From: Pedobacter steynii | GTDB taxonomy: Bacteria; Bacteroidota; Bacteroidia; Sphingobacteriales; Sphingobacteriaceae | Direction of reading: 5' to 3' | DNA length: 64,000 nt | NCBI RefSeq assembly: GCF_001721645.1 | Contig: NZ_CP017141.1 | Span: forward strand, 3,162,001 to 3,226,000 | Part shown: positions 18,770 through 26,423 of the stretch, piece by piece | Numbering within the stretch: position 1 is the first letter of the stretch | Layout of the letters: the number at the start of each line of letters is the position of its first letter | Translations under genes and position numbers: made by a program | Notes under the pieces: generated by a model | What the model was told of the DNA's origin: nothing | The model's input: only the letters and a program-made list of their open reading frames with translations | Database searches by the model: none

Positions 18770-19795
18770 ATGAAATTTAAGCTTAACTATTCCCTTTTCT
18801 GCGTATTGATCTTTACGTGCATGGCAGTTTATGGACAAAAGAAGTATGTGATGGTCATCCATGGCGGTGCGGGTACCATATTGAAAAAAAATATGACTCC
18901 TGAAAAAGAAGCAGCTTATATTGCCGATTTAACCAAAGCGCTGCAGTCGGGCTATGAAGTAATTAAATCAGGTAAAACGAGCCTCGATGCAGTCGAAGCT
19001 GCGATTCATGTGATGGAAGACTCTCCGTTGTTTAATGCTGGAAAAGGAGCTGTTTTTACACATGAAGGAAAAAATGAGATGGATGCTGCAGTAATGGACG
19101 GAAAAACTTTATCTGCCGGATCTGTTGCCGGTGTGACGGTGATCCGTAATCCCATCAGCGCGGCGAGGGCCGTGATGGAAAAGTCTGAGCATGTCATGAT
19201 GGTTGGTGCAGGTGCAGAAGCCTTTGCAAAGCAGTCCAAACTGGAAATTGTAGATCCTTCCTATTTCTATACGAAAGAACGCTGGGATGGTTTACAGAAG
19301 GCAATTAAGGAAGATTCTTTAAAGTCGGTACTTGATCATGGAAATAAAAAGACGATGAAGCTCGGTACCATTAACAAGGATTATAAATTCGGGACCGTAG
19401 GTGCTGTTGCTCTGGATAAATCAGGGAACCTGGCCGCGGGTACTTCTACAGGAGGAATGACGAATAAAAGATATGGAAGGGTTGGAGATGCACCCATTAT
19501 CGGTGCCGGAACCTATGCCAATAACGCAACCGCAGGAATTTCCTGTACAGGATGGGGGGAGTTTTATATCCGTAACGTAGTGGCGCACGATATCTCTGCC
19601 ATGATGGAATATAAAAAGATGTCTGTAGGCGATGCCTCGAAAGCAGTTCTGGCTAAGGTCGGTAAAATGGGCGGTGACGGTGGTTTAATTGCGATGGACC
19701 GGGAAGGCCATGTGGCCATGCCCTTCAATACAGAAGGAATGTATAGGGGGACGGTGACTGCGGACGGGAAAATAGAAGTGCTGATTTATAAATAG
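18770..19795 (+). CDS. Secreted isoaspartyl peptidase / plant-type L-asparaginase
   Basis: 341 residues, Ntn-hydrolase family (IaaA/EcAIII type). A signal peptide (residues 1-22, ending VYG) puts it in the periplasm or outside. The HGGAGT motif is at 31-36; autocleavage is expected just before Thr209 in GTVGAVALD, which becomes the nucleophile; and the substrate-binding block GTSTGGMTNKRYGRVGD is at 224-240. Such enzymes split beta-aspartyl dipeptides, including beta-Asp-Arg released from cyanophycin, and some also hydrolyse asparagine. It starts 22 bases after SusD, and the next gene follows within ten bases, so the set is one operon. Confidence 0.93.
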   Translation: MKFKLNYSLFCVLIFTCMAVYGQKKYVMVIHGGAGTILKKNMTPEKEAAYIADLTKALQSGYEVIKSGKTSLDAVEAAIHVMEDSPLFNAGKGAVFTHEGKNEMDAAVMDGKTLSAGSVAGVTVIRNPISAARAVMEKSEHVMMVGAGAEAFAKQSKLEIVDPSYFYTKERWDGLQKAIKEDSLKSVLDHGNKKTMKLGTINKDYKFGTVGAVALDKSGNLAAGTSTGGMTNKRYGRVGDAPIIGAGTYANNATAGISCTGWGEFYIRNVVAHDISAMMEYKKMSVGDASKAVLAKVGKMGGDGGLIAMDREGHVAMPFNTEGMYRGTVTADGKIEVLIYK

Positions 19796-19804
19796 GTGAT
19801 GTCT

Positions 19805-20662
19805 ATGAAATCTATTTTTATAAGGCCTTTACTGTCCTGTGCATTGATGTTGACTTCCCTGATGGCATTTGCTCAGCAGCACCATACTCCCAAGGGAAGT
19901 TTGTTTATCATTGGTGGAGGAGATAAATCCCCGGAATTGATCCGGGAGCTCATTAAAACGGCTGATATGACTTCAAAAGACTATGTAGTGGTCTTGCCTA
20001 TGTCAAGTGGTTTTCCAGAAGGTTCTTTTGAAGCAATTCGAAAAGAATTGGCCGTAGCTACCTCCCACCACATAAGCTGCCTGAACTTCGATGCTTCAAG
20101 CGTAAATGACAGGAAATGGCTGGACTCTTTAACCGGAGCACGATTGATTTATATTACTGGAGGTGATCAGAATCGCTTTATGAAGGTTGTGCTGAATACC
20201 CCGGTATATCAGGCAATCCATGAAGCTTATCGCAAGGGAGCAACAGTTGCAGGGACTAGTGCCGGAGCTGCGGTAATGAGTAAGTATATGATTACAGGAA
20301 AACAACTTTTGGGAGATACGGCCTATAAGGCAACATTTGATCAGCTGAAATTTGGAAACATTGAGTTCCAGGAAGGGTTGGGCCTGCTGGATTCAGTCAT
20401 CATAGATCAGCACTTTGTAAAACGAAGCCGGTACAACCGGTTGATATCTGCATTGGCGGCACATCCTGGTTTCGACTGCATCGGTATTGATGAGGGAACG
20501 GCAATCATTGTAAGACAGAAGAAAATCCGGGTAGCAGGTGAAAGCCAGGTGTTGAGAATTGCAGGTCCCAAAGAATTAAAGGTCACTAAATCGAAACACC
20601 TTAAATTGATAAATCTACAATTCAGTCTGTATACTGAAGGAGATACATTCTATACGAAATAA
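19805..20662 (+). CDS. Secreted cyanophycinase (peptidase family S51)
   Basis: 285 residues from the ATG at 19805, chosen because AGGTGA lies five bases before it and it begins a good signal peptide (to about residue 24, MAFAQ); in-frame GTG and ATG codons at 19796 and 19799 are alternatives. Motifs match cyanophycinase: GGGDKSPE, TGGDQ, the nucleophile elbow GTSAGA with Ser152, DQHF with Gln202-His203, and GIDEGTA with Glu230, corresponding to the Ser-His-Glu triad of the family. Cyanophycinase cuts the multi-L-arginyl-poly-L-aspartate polymer to beta-Asp-Arg dipeptides, the substrate type of the enzyme encoded just upstream. An alternative is another S51 alpha-aspartyl peptidase. Confidence 0.9.
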   Translation: MKSIFIRPLLSCALMLTSLMAFAQQHHTPKGSLFIIGGGDKSPELIRELIKTADMTSKDYVVVLPMSSGFPEGSFEAIRKELAVATSHHISCLNFDASSVNDRKWLDSLTGARLIYITGGDQNRFMKVVLNTPVYQAIHEAYRKGATVAGTSAGAAVMSKYMITGKQLLGDTAYKATFDQLKFGNIEFQEGLGLLDSVIIDQHFVKRSRYNRLISALAAHPGFDCIGIDEGTAIIVRQKKIRVAGESQVLRIAGPKELKVTKSKHLKLINLQFSLYTEGDTFYTK

Positions 20663-20678
20663 AGCTTGTTAAGTTGAG

Positions 20679-21158
20679 TTACAGCAGGTGTGCAAACACT
20701 TTGCTGTGCCAGCTTTGTTCAAAAGGAACTTCCCATTTAGTCTGGAATTCCTCAAGGGTTTGAACAAGGTTGTTAAATACAACTGTCTTTGGTCCTACTT
20801 TTTTGATACTTACCAGGGTTTCAAAATCTTCTTTGTTGGTGACGATGACTTTGCCATCCACTCTGTAGGCCATATTAAACCGGTCAAAAAGGTCTACCTT
20901 ATATTCCTGTTCTATTTCTTTGATGATCCTTACCGATGAATCTATTGAACATCCGGTTACACCGGCGCTTGCTTCGTCTACCGTAAATACAATGAAGAAA
21001 TGATGCAATACTTCGGCTTTAGCACTCAGCTGGTGGCCATGTGCTTTCCATTGCGCCGTAAAATCATTCAGCTTTTGCTGAACTGATGCCACCTCGCTGT
21101 CAGTAAACGGACGGTTGCTTTGGTATACCCAAACTTTTGATTGTGGAGAAAAAGTCAT
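20679..21158 (-). CDS. Conserved cytoplasmic protein of unknown function
   Basis: 159 residues with no signal peptide, membrane segment or nucleotide-binding motif. It begins VWVYQSNRPFTDSE and continues as alternating strands and helices (FTAQWKAHGHQLSA, HFFIVFTVDEASAGVTGCSIDSSVRIIKEIEQEY). Homologues are widespread in Bacteroidota and are sometimes labelled ABC-transporter ATPase, but no Walker A or signature motif can be seen here, so I do not support that name. The two invariant-looking Cys/Ser residues of the GCSIDSS block may matter. It is convergent with the cyanophycinase gene, 16 bases apart. Confidence 0.75.
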   Translation of the reverse strand: MTFSPQSKVWVYQSNRPFTDSEVASVQQKLNDFTAQWKAHGHQLSAKAEVLHHFFIVFTVDEASAGVTGCSIDSSVRIIKEIEQEYKVDLFDRFNMAYRVDGKVIVTNKEDFETLVSIKKVGPKTVVFNNLVQTLEEFQTKWEVPFEQSWHSKVFAHLL

Positions 21159-21209
21159 ACTCCAAATTTAGCAAAATATTTAAATTGATTTTTCTAAAAT
21201 AGGAACGTG

Positions 21210-21692
21210 ATGAAAAAGTTTACATTAAACTTAAGAATATGCCTTTGCGCATTGTCATGCGTTATATTTATGGCTTTTTCTACACAAGTTGTTCTGGATG
21301 AGGAGTTTGCTTATCTTCAAAAAAAGCTGTGTGAACACTACGACAGCAGCAGAGAGGGAAAGGAAATTAAGCGATACGAGCTAAATGTTACCAACAGTGG
21401 CTTCTGCCGGTATAGACGTTATTTCTCCAATGGAAAAGTAGAGTATTTTTCATTTAACCTGATAAAATTCAGTGGAATAGATTATTACGGAACAGACAAA
21501 AGCGGCCATCTGTTTTTACGAACAAAAGGAGAGGATGTGATTGTTCAAACCTACAACGATAAAAAAGGCGGAGATATAGACAGTATGGCTTGTTATATGA
21601 CCATTCCAATGAAAGATATTGAGCCGCAGGATTTGTCCGATCTTTCAGATCGACTCGTTAAAATGAATGCACAGCTATTGGCTCAAAAATAG
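21210..21692 (+). CDS. Hypothetical exported or membrane-anchored protein
   Basis: About 160 residues. The ATG at 21210 is preceded by AGGAAC; a GTG one codon earlier is possible. An N-terminal hydrophobic segment (residues 10-27, LRICLCALSCVIFMAFSTQ) is a signal peptide or anchor. The remainder is soluble, with a Tyr-rich strand region (CRYRRYFSNGKVEYFSFNLIKFSGIDYYGT). I do not recognise the family. Its 3' end overlaps the convergent MBL-hydrolase gene by 35 bases, so this frame or its exact end deserves caution, although codon use looks normal. Confidence 0.65.
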   Translation: MKKFTLNLRICLCALSCVIFMAFSTQVVLDEEFAYLQKKLCEHYDSSREGKEIKRYELNVTNSGFCRYRRYFSNGKVEYFSFNLIKFSGIDYYGTDKSGHLFLRTKGEDVIVQTYNDKKGGDIDSMACYMTIPMKDIEPQDLSDLSDRLVKMNAQLLAQK

Positions 21693-22455
21693 TATAAACC
21701 TCAGTTTCTGTATACCTGGAAGCCACTATGATCTCTGTCCCGTTTGCATGTTCCTTAAACAGATTGGTTACCAGTTCAGGGCAGTTGTTGTCTTTGGAAA
21801 GATGGGACAATAACAGGTGGCTCATGAAAGAAGGTTTATGAGCGGTAAAGAGATCCAGGGCCTGTTTATTGGACAAGTGACCCATTCCTCCGCTGATGCG
21901 TTTCTTAAGAAAGTACGGATAGGCACTTCTGCTTAAAAGCTCCTCATCATAATTCGTTTCCAGAAATGCAGCATGGCATTGCCGGAAATGGCTGGTCAGT
22001 TCTTCACACACCGCTCCAAGATCAGTAAATACGCCAACTTTAGTTTCCCCGCAGGAAACCAGAAAGCTATGAGGTTCGGCCGCATCATGTAATTTGAGGA
22101 AGCTGCTGATATTCAGGTCTCCTATTTGTATGTTCTGGCGACTAAAAAGTGTTCTGATCAAATCTTCCCTCAGGTTGAATCTGCAACCCTTTAAGGTACC
22201 TGGGGTAATGTATACCGGCAGGTTGAATTTAGCAGACAGCGTGGAGAGTCCCTTGATATGATCTGTATGTTCGTGAGAAATAAAGATGGCTTTTACCTTA
22301 TCCATACTCAATCCCAATCTGGACATTCTCTTTTCAGTTTCCCTGCAGGAGATGCCGGCATCAATCAGTACCGCTTCTCTGTCGTTGCCGACATAGTAGC
22401 AGTTGCCGTTGCTACCCGAGTTAAGGGAGGCAATATAGAGGTTGCTACAAGCCAT
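21658..22455 (-). CDS. MBL-fold metallo-hydrolase (YycJ/WalJ-like)
   Basis: About 265 residues from the ATG at 22455 (MACSNLYIASLNSGSNGNCYYVG), the usual start for this family; a start at 22479 would add eight residues and overlap the upstream gene by 35 bases. The metallo-beta-lactamase fold is marked by LIDAGISC and the zinc ligands in SHEHTDH, with later Asp and His ligands (GVFTDLGAV, LSHLSKDNN). The family includes putative nucleases/phosphodiesterases of the YycJ type. It is the third gene of a minus-strand cluster behind two Fe-S proteins, its start overlapping the previous stop by 11 bases. Confidence 0.88.
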   Translation of the reverse strand: MACSNLYIASLNSGSNGNCYYVGNDREAVLIDAGISCRETEKRMSRLGLSMDKVKAIFISHEHTDHIKGLSTLSAKFNLPVYITPGTLKGCRFNLREDLIRTLFSRQNIQIGDLNISSFLKLHDAAEPHSFLVSCGETKVGVFTDLGAVCEELTSHFRQCHAAFLETNYDEELLSRSAYPYFLKKRISGGMGHLSNKQALDLFTAHKPSFMSHLLLSHLSKDNNCPELVTNLFKEHANGTEIIVASRYTETEVYTIFEPIAVHSF

Positions 22456-23245
22456 TTGCTCTGGCTGTGATTTCTGCAATATCTAATACCTGAACATTTT
22501 GATCCTGATCTTTCAGCTTAACACCATCACGGAGCATGGTCATGCAGAAAGGGCAGGAAGCTGCAATTACCTGTGGTTGTGTTTCCAGCGCCTCTTCAAT
22601 TCGTTCTATATTGATGTCTTTATTTCCTTTTTCGGGTTCTTTAAACATTTGGGCACCACCAGCTCCACAACACAGGCCATTAGACTTACAGCGTTTCATT
22701 TCCACCAGCTGGGCATCTAATACTTCAAGTGCTTTACGCGGAGCTTCATAGACATTATTTCCGCGGCCTAAATAACAAGGGTCATGGTAAGTGATTTTTT
22801 TACCTTTGAAACTCTCTCCACCTTCCGCTTTTAACTTTCCATCGTTGATCAGATCCTGGATCAGCTGGGTATGGTGAATCACCTCATATGTTCCGCCAAG
22901 GCCAGGATATTCATTCTTAATGGTATTGAAGCAGTGTGGACAGCCGGTAACAATTTTTTTGATATTATATCCGTTGAGTACTTCTATATTGGTCATCGCC
23001 TGCATCTGGAACAGAAATTCATTTCCTGCCCGTTTTGCGGGATCTCCGGTGCAGCTTTCTTCAGTTCCAAGAACTGCATATTTCATGCCTACGTGGTGCA
23101 GGATCTTACAGATATCACGAGTGGTTTTCTGTGCTCTTTCATCATAGCTTCCGGCACAACCTACCCAAAACAGGATTTCTGGTTCTTCACCTTTGGCTAT
23201 CAGCTCTGCCATTGTTGGCACTTCAAAATTTAGTTGCTCGCTCAT
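22445..23245 (-). CDS. Fe-S oxidoreductase with CCG domains
   Basis: 266 residues with two cysteine-rich CCG-type repeats, as in HdrB, GlpC and LutA: VGCAGSYDERA ... GCPHCFNTIKNEYP in the first half and HDPCYLGRGNN ... CCGAGGAQMF ... SCPFCMTML in the second. These bind unusual iron-sulfur clusters that pass electrons between quinones or thiols and a partner. The partner is the membrane 4Fe-4S protein encoded 31 bases upstream in the operon. The physiological electron donor is unknown. Confidence 0.9.
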   Translation of the reverse strand: MSEQLNFEVPTMAELIAKGEEPEILFWVGCAGSYDERAQKTTRDICKILHHVGMKYAVLGTEESCTGDPAKRAGNEFLFQMQAMTNIEVLNGYNIKKIVTGCPHCFNTIKNEYPGLGGTYEVIHHTQLIQDLINDGKLKAEGGESFKGKKITYHDPCYLGRGNNVYEAPRKALEVLDAQLVEMKRCKSNGLCCGAGGAQMFKEPEKGNKDINIERIEEALETQPQVIAASCPFCMTMLRDGVKLKDQDQNVQVLDIAEITARANGL

Positions 23246-23276
23246 CTTAGCTCTAATATCAGATTTAATATTTTGA

Positions 23277-24572
23277 TTAACTTTCTTTAGCCCAGTTCAA
23301 CCGGTCTGCCGGCGAATACTTCCATGGGGCACCATTGTTTTCAATATTCCCCAGCATGGCATTAATGCTGGCCGGAGCCTGTGATTCTTCCATTACAGCA
23401 TATCTTCTCAGTTCGGTAATGATAGACAAGGGATCGATATTGATCGGACAGGCTTGTGTACAAGCATTACAACTGGTACATGCCCATATTTCTTCCCTGC
23501 TGATGTAAGTATCTATTAAAGACTTTCCATCATCAAATCCGTTTCCGGTTTTATCAATATTTTTTCCAACTTCCTCCAGCCTGTCGCGGGTATCCATCAT
23601 GATTTTACGTGGGGAAAGTAGTTTGCCGGTTATATTTGCCGGACATACGGAAGTACACCGTCCGCATTCTGTGCAGGTATAAGCATTCATCAGATTTACC
23701 CAGGTCAGGTCGTTCACATCCTTGGCTCCAAATTTACTGCCATCAGGCTCAGGAGGGCTGAAGGAAGGATCTAACATTGCTTTTACTTCATTGGTTACGC
23801 TTTGCATATTGCTAAATTCCCCTTTAGGTTCCAGATTGGAGAAATAGGTATTTGGAAAGGCAAACATGATATGGAAGTGTTTGGAGTAAGGCAGATAATT
23901 CAGGAAAGCAAATATCCCTATAATATGAAACCACCAGCATCCTCTTTCAATAGCAATTAAGGCTCCTTCAGTATTGGGTAAAAGGTTAACCAGAAACTGG
24001 CTCACGGGGAAAGCGCCGACTGAAGTATAGTGTGCTGATCCCATAGCCTGTAATTTTACATCGGCGGCATTCATTAACAGAAAAGCTGTCATTAGTAAGA
24101 TTTCTGTAATCAGGATATAATTGGCATCTGATTTAGGCCAGCTGGTCATTTCTACTCCGCTGAACCTTTTCAGTTTTATGATATTTCTTCTTGCCAGGAA
24201 GATGGCACAACCCAGCCATACGCCCAGAGCGAGGATTTCAAAAGAAGCAATCAGAAAATTATAGACTGCGCCCAAACCGCCAAAAACACGATGGGTGCCG
24301 AAAACACCATCAATCATGATCTCCAATACTTCAATATTGATGATGACAAAACCTGCATAGACAATCAAATGGAGAAAGGCAGGGATAGGGCGAAAGAACA
24401 TTTTCGTCTGCCCAAGCGCAACTTTGACCATGGTCATCATTCTTTTTTGCGGCTGATCAGTTCTGTTTGCCGCCTTTCCAATCCGAATGTTGCGGATAAC
24501 TTTCTTTAAGTTATAACTGAACAAGGCGACCCCCGCCAATGCAATTGCTATAAATAGGATTTGTAACACCAT
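23277..24572 (-). CDS. Membrane-bound 4Fe-4S protein, heterodisulfide-reductase-like
   Basis: 431 residues. The N-terminal half holds about five or six transmembrane helices (about 2-20, 64-90, 105-127, 150-170, 211-228), resembling a NarI/HdrE-type heme-b membrane domain. The C-terminal half carries two 4Fe-4S motifs: Cys300, 303, 306, 310 (CTECGRCTSVCP) and Cys365, 368, 371, 375 (CTSCNACTQACP). It probably exchanges electrons between the quinone pool and the CCG protein encoded next. This HdrDE-like pair is common in aerobic Bacteroidota, but its role is unproven. It is the first gene of its operon. Confidence 0.9.
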   Translation of the reverse strand: MVLQILFIAIALAGVALFSYNLKKVIRNIRIGKAANRTDQPQKRMMTMVKVALGQTKMFFRPIPAFLHLIVYAGFVIINIEVLEIMIDGVFGTHRVFGGLGAVYNFLIASFEILALGVWLGCAIFLARRNIIKLKRFSGVEMTSWPKSDANYILITEILLMTAFLLMNAADVKLQAMGSAHYTSVGAFPVSQFLVNLLPNTEGALIAIERGCWWFHIIGIFAFLNYLPYSKHFHIMFAFPNTYFSNLEPKGEFSNMQSVTNEVKAMLDPSFSPPEPDGSKFGAKDVNDLTWVNLMNAYTCTECGRCTSVCPANITGKLLSPRKIMMDTRDRLEEVGKNIDKTGNGFDDGKSLIDTYISREEIWACTSCNACTQACPINIDPLSIITELRRYAVMEESQAPASINAMLGNIENNGAPWKYSPADRLNWAKES

Positions 24573-24687
24573 TTTTCTGAAGATCTGTTATAGTGTTGCT
24601 AAGTTAAAACAAATCCGGTAAAACAAATTACTATGCATGCATAAAATTTAAATTTAGACGGGTTTTAAATAAAATAAGAAGAATTAA

Positions 24688-24717
24688 TTTGTTTTTTGAA
24701 AAAAGACACTACATTTG
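24688..24717 (+). promoter_or_regulatory. Promoter of tRNA-Phe copy 1
   Basis: TTTG (24688-24691) and TACATTTG (24710-24717), 18 bases apart, form a Bacteroidota-type promoter 29 bases before the tRNA. Confidence 0.65.
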
Positions 24718-24746
24718 CAATCCCAAACGAGGGGACAAGGTTAAAT

Positions 24747-24819
24747 GGTGCGGTAGCTCAGTCGGTAGAGCAAAGGACTGAAAATCCTTGTGTCGCCGGT
24801 TCGATCCCGGCCCACACCA
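24747..24819 (+). tRNA. tRNA-Phe (GAA), copy 1
   Basis: A 73-base cloverleaf: acceptor 7 bp, D arm GCTC/GAGC, anticodon stem AAGGA/TCCTT around loop CTGAAAA (anticodon GAA), and T arm GCCGG-TTCGATC-CCGGC. CCA is not encoded. The acceptor stem has a C-A mismatch at positions 5-68 (bases 24751 and 24814), which is repeated in copy 2. A terminator hairpin follows. Confidence 0.95.
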
Positions 24820-24828
24820 CTTCAAAAA

Positions 24829-24858
24829 GCTTCAGCGCAATCTGAAGCTTTCTTGTTT
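24829..24858 (+). terminator. Terminator after tRNA-Phe copy 1
   Basis: GCTTCAG (24829-24835) and CTGAAGC (24842-24848) form a stem, followed by TTTCTTGTTTT. tRNA-Tyr starts 15 bases later and may be read through or have its own promoter. Confidence 0.75.
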
Positions 24859-24872
24859 TAATTCATGGAAAT

Positions 24873-24958
24873 GGGGGGATACCAGAGTGGCCAAATGGGA
24901 CAGACTGTAACTCTGTTGTCGCAAGACTTCGAAGGTTCGAATCCTTCTCCCCCCACCA
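24873..24958 (+). tRNA. tRNA-Tyr (GTA)
   Basis: A class II tRNA with a long variable arm. Acceptor GGGGGGA pairs with TCCCCCC, anticodon stem ACAGA/TCTGT encloses CTGTAAC (anticodon GTA), and the T arm is GAAGG-TTCGAAT-CCTTC. The 3' CCA is encoded (24956-24958), unlike in the neighbouring tRNA-Phe genes. Confidence 0.93.
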
Positions 24959-25047
24959 TTAATTTTCCCATCCTCTTTTTCATTCTTCAGGAGGAAAAAT
25001 CATAAGACTTTACGCATTGAAAAACTATCTTTGAACAAAATACAAGA

Positions 25048-25611
25048 ATGATTGAGCTGCTTCTGGAATGTCTTAGGGCTGATTGTGATTTTTCTTTAGC
25101 GGAATTTTCGGACGCTAAAAGACACTTTATTTTCTCTAAAAAGAAGAAAAAAGATTTTCTGCTGAAGGAAGGAGAGATTTCAACCGATTATTTTCTGATC
25201 CTGGATGGGTATGTACGCAAATTTTACCTGGGGGAAAACGGAACGGAGGTAACCATTGAACTGCTGGGGAAGGGAGAGTTTGCCGCATCAATGTACAGTA
25301 TACTACAGGGGGTACCTTCCTTTGAAAATATTCAATGCCTTACGGATTGCCTGGTCGTGAAGATTGCGGAATCCTCTTTTGAAGCCTTAGCTTTAAAGGA
25401 TCCCAGATGGATTCAGTTTGGAATGAAATGTCTGAAGGCGGCTTTGCTAAAAAAGGAAGAAAGAATCCTGACCTTCGGGAAGCTTAAAGGTAAAGCACGT
25501 TATGCCAAACTAATCAAAGAAAAACCGGATTTTGTTCAACATATCCCAGTTCAGTACCTCGCTTCTTATCTCGGAATGAAACCCGAATCTTTAAGCCGCA
25601 TCAGAAGCTAA
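25048..25611 (+). CDS. Crp/Fnr-family transcriptional regulator
   Basis: 187 residues. An N-terminal cyclic-nucleotide-binding-like beta-roll (about 20-115: FLLKEGEISTDYFLILDGYVRKFYLGENGTEVTIELLGKGEF) is followed by a dimerisation helix and a short C-terminal HTH (IPVQYLASYLGMKPESLSRIRS) in place of a full winged helix, the normal form of small Bacteroidota Crp/Fnr regulators. No cysteine cluster for an Fe-S sensor is seen, and the usual cAMP-binding Arg-Ser pair is not evident, so the ligand is unknown. A TATCTTTG -7-like element lies at 25026-25033. The next gene, a SnoaL-like protein 92 bases on, may be its target. Confidence 0.88.
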   Translation: MIELLLECLRADCDFSLAEFSDAKRHFIFSKKKKKDFLLKEGEISTDYFLILDGYVRKFYLGENGTEVTIELLGKGEFAASMYSILQGVPSFENIQCLTDCLVVKIAESSFEALALKDPRWIQFGMKCLKAALLKKEERILTFGKLKGKARYAKLIKEKPDFVQHIPVQYLASYLGMKPESLSRIRS

Positions 25612-25703
25612 GTCCTGTTTTCCTAACAATTGTTATTTTTTATATCCTGGGTTCTGTAGAGTTTTGCAGGGAGGGTCAAGGCTAGCTTAGTTCAGCCGGA
25701 GAA

Positions 25704-26117
25704 ATGACCATTCAGAAAACAATGGAAGAATTTGATAGAAAAACGCCAGCTGGCACGGTAGGGTATTTTAGAAATTGCCTGAAAAGCGGAAATGTGGAAG
25801 ACGCATTAGGTTGTTTCGATAGTCAGGGGATATATATAGATCGTAGTGGTAAAGAAATGAAAGGATTACCGCAGATTGAAATAGCGATGAAAAGTTTGTG
25901 TATGCTGAGGCCTTCAATTGTAGGAGCTGCAGCACACGTCAGTATTATTGGTGACCTGGCCATGTGGTTAGACAAATGGACGATGACCGGGAAAACTCCG
26001 GATGGCGATCCCATTGAGATGAATGGTCATACTTCCTGTATTTTAAAGAGAAATGACGCTGGACTTTGGTTGTGGCTGGTAGACAACCCTTTCGGTGCAG
26101 CAATTCTTGAAGATTAA
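25704..26117 (+). CDS. SnoaL/NTF2-like protein
   Basis: 137 residues, a single NTF2-like alpha-beta barrel: VGYFRNCLKSGNVEDALGCFDSQGIYID (helix pair with first strand), RSGKEMKGLPQIEIAMKSL, and strands ending TSCILKRNDAGLWLWLVDNPFG. Proteins of this kind bind or isomerise small ligands, and no specific catalytic set can be assigned. No signal peptide is present. It lies between the Crp/Fnr regulator and the second tRNA-Phe cassette. Confidence 0.75.
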   Translation: MTIQKTMEEFDRKTPAGTVGYFRNCLKSGNVEDALGCFDSQGIYIDRSGKEMKGLPQIEIAMKSLCMLRPSIVGAAAHVSIIGDLAMWLDKWTMTGKTPDGDPIEMNGHTSCILKRNDAGLWLWLVDNPFGAAILED

Positions 26118-26157
26118 CGGAACAAAATCTGTATTTTAAATTATTTTCAAAAAAGAT

Positions 26158-26187
26158 TTTGTTTTTAGAAAAAAGACCCTACATTTG
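26158..26187 (+). promoter_or_regulatory. Promoter of tRNA-Phe copy 2
   Basis: TTTG (26158-26161) and TACATTTG (26180-26187), with the same 18-base spacing as copy 1. Confidence 0.65.
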
Positions 26188-26219
26188 CAATCCCAAACAA
26201 TGGGACAAGAAATAAAAAC

Positions 26220-26292
26220 GGTGCGGTAGCTCAGTCGGTAGAGCAAAGGACTGAAAATCCTTGTGTCGCCGGTTCGATCCCGGCCCACACCA
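26220..26292 (+). tRNA. tRNA-Phe (GAA), copy 2
   Basis: 73 bases identical to copy 1, with anticodon GAA, no encoded CCA, and the same C-A mismatch at acceptor positions 5-68. Confidence 0.95.
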
Positions 26293-26300
26293 CTTCAAAA

Positions 26301-26331
26301 GCTTCAGAGAAATCTGAAGCTTTCTTGTTTT
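26301..26331 (+). terminator. Terminator after tRNA-Phe copy 2
   Basis: GCTTCAG (26301-26307) and CTGAAGC (26314-26320) form a stem followed by TTTCTTGTTTT, the same design as copy 1. Confidence 0.75.
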
Positions 26332-26423
26332 ATGTGCTTTTCCCAATTCGCTGTCATTATTTGAGATATCCGTATGTTCTGCCGGGATATCGTTCCATTA
26401 GACTCGATGGGCTATCTGGAGTT

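Larger units (their letters stand above)
24686..24860 (+). repeat. tRNA-Phe cassette, copy 1 of a direct duplication
   Basis: This stretch, covering promoter, tRNA and terminator, recurs at 26156-26332 with only a few differences in the leader and the terminator loop. The tRNA itself is identical in both. The copies are 1473 bases apart and flank tRNA-Tyr, a Crp/Fnr gene and a SnoaL-like gene. Confidence 0.85.
26156..26332 (+). repeat. tRNA-Phe cassette, copy 2 of a direct duplication
   Basis: Near-identical to 24686-24860, including the -33/-7 promoter, a CCC...GGG leader, the whole tRNA and the terminator stem. Differences are confined to a few leader positions, including a seven-base leader change, and to the terminator loop. 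No integrase or other mobility gene is visible between or beside the copies. Confidence 0.85.

Noticed and set aside
20679..21158. ABC-transporter ATPase annotation for this family
   Set aside because: No Walker A, Walker B or signature motif can be seen in the 159 residues.
24686..26332. tRNA repeats as attL/attR of an integrated element
   Set aside because: The interval has no integrase, recombinase or phage/plasmid gene, and the repeat includes promoter and terminator rather than only a tRNA 3' end. Duplication is simpler.
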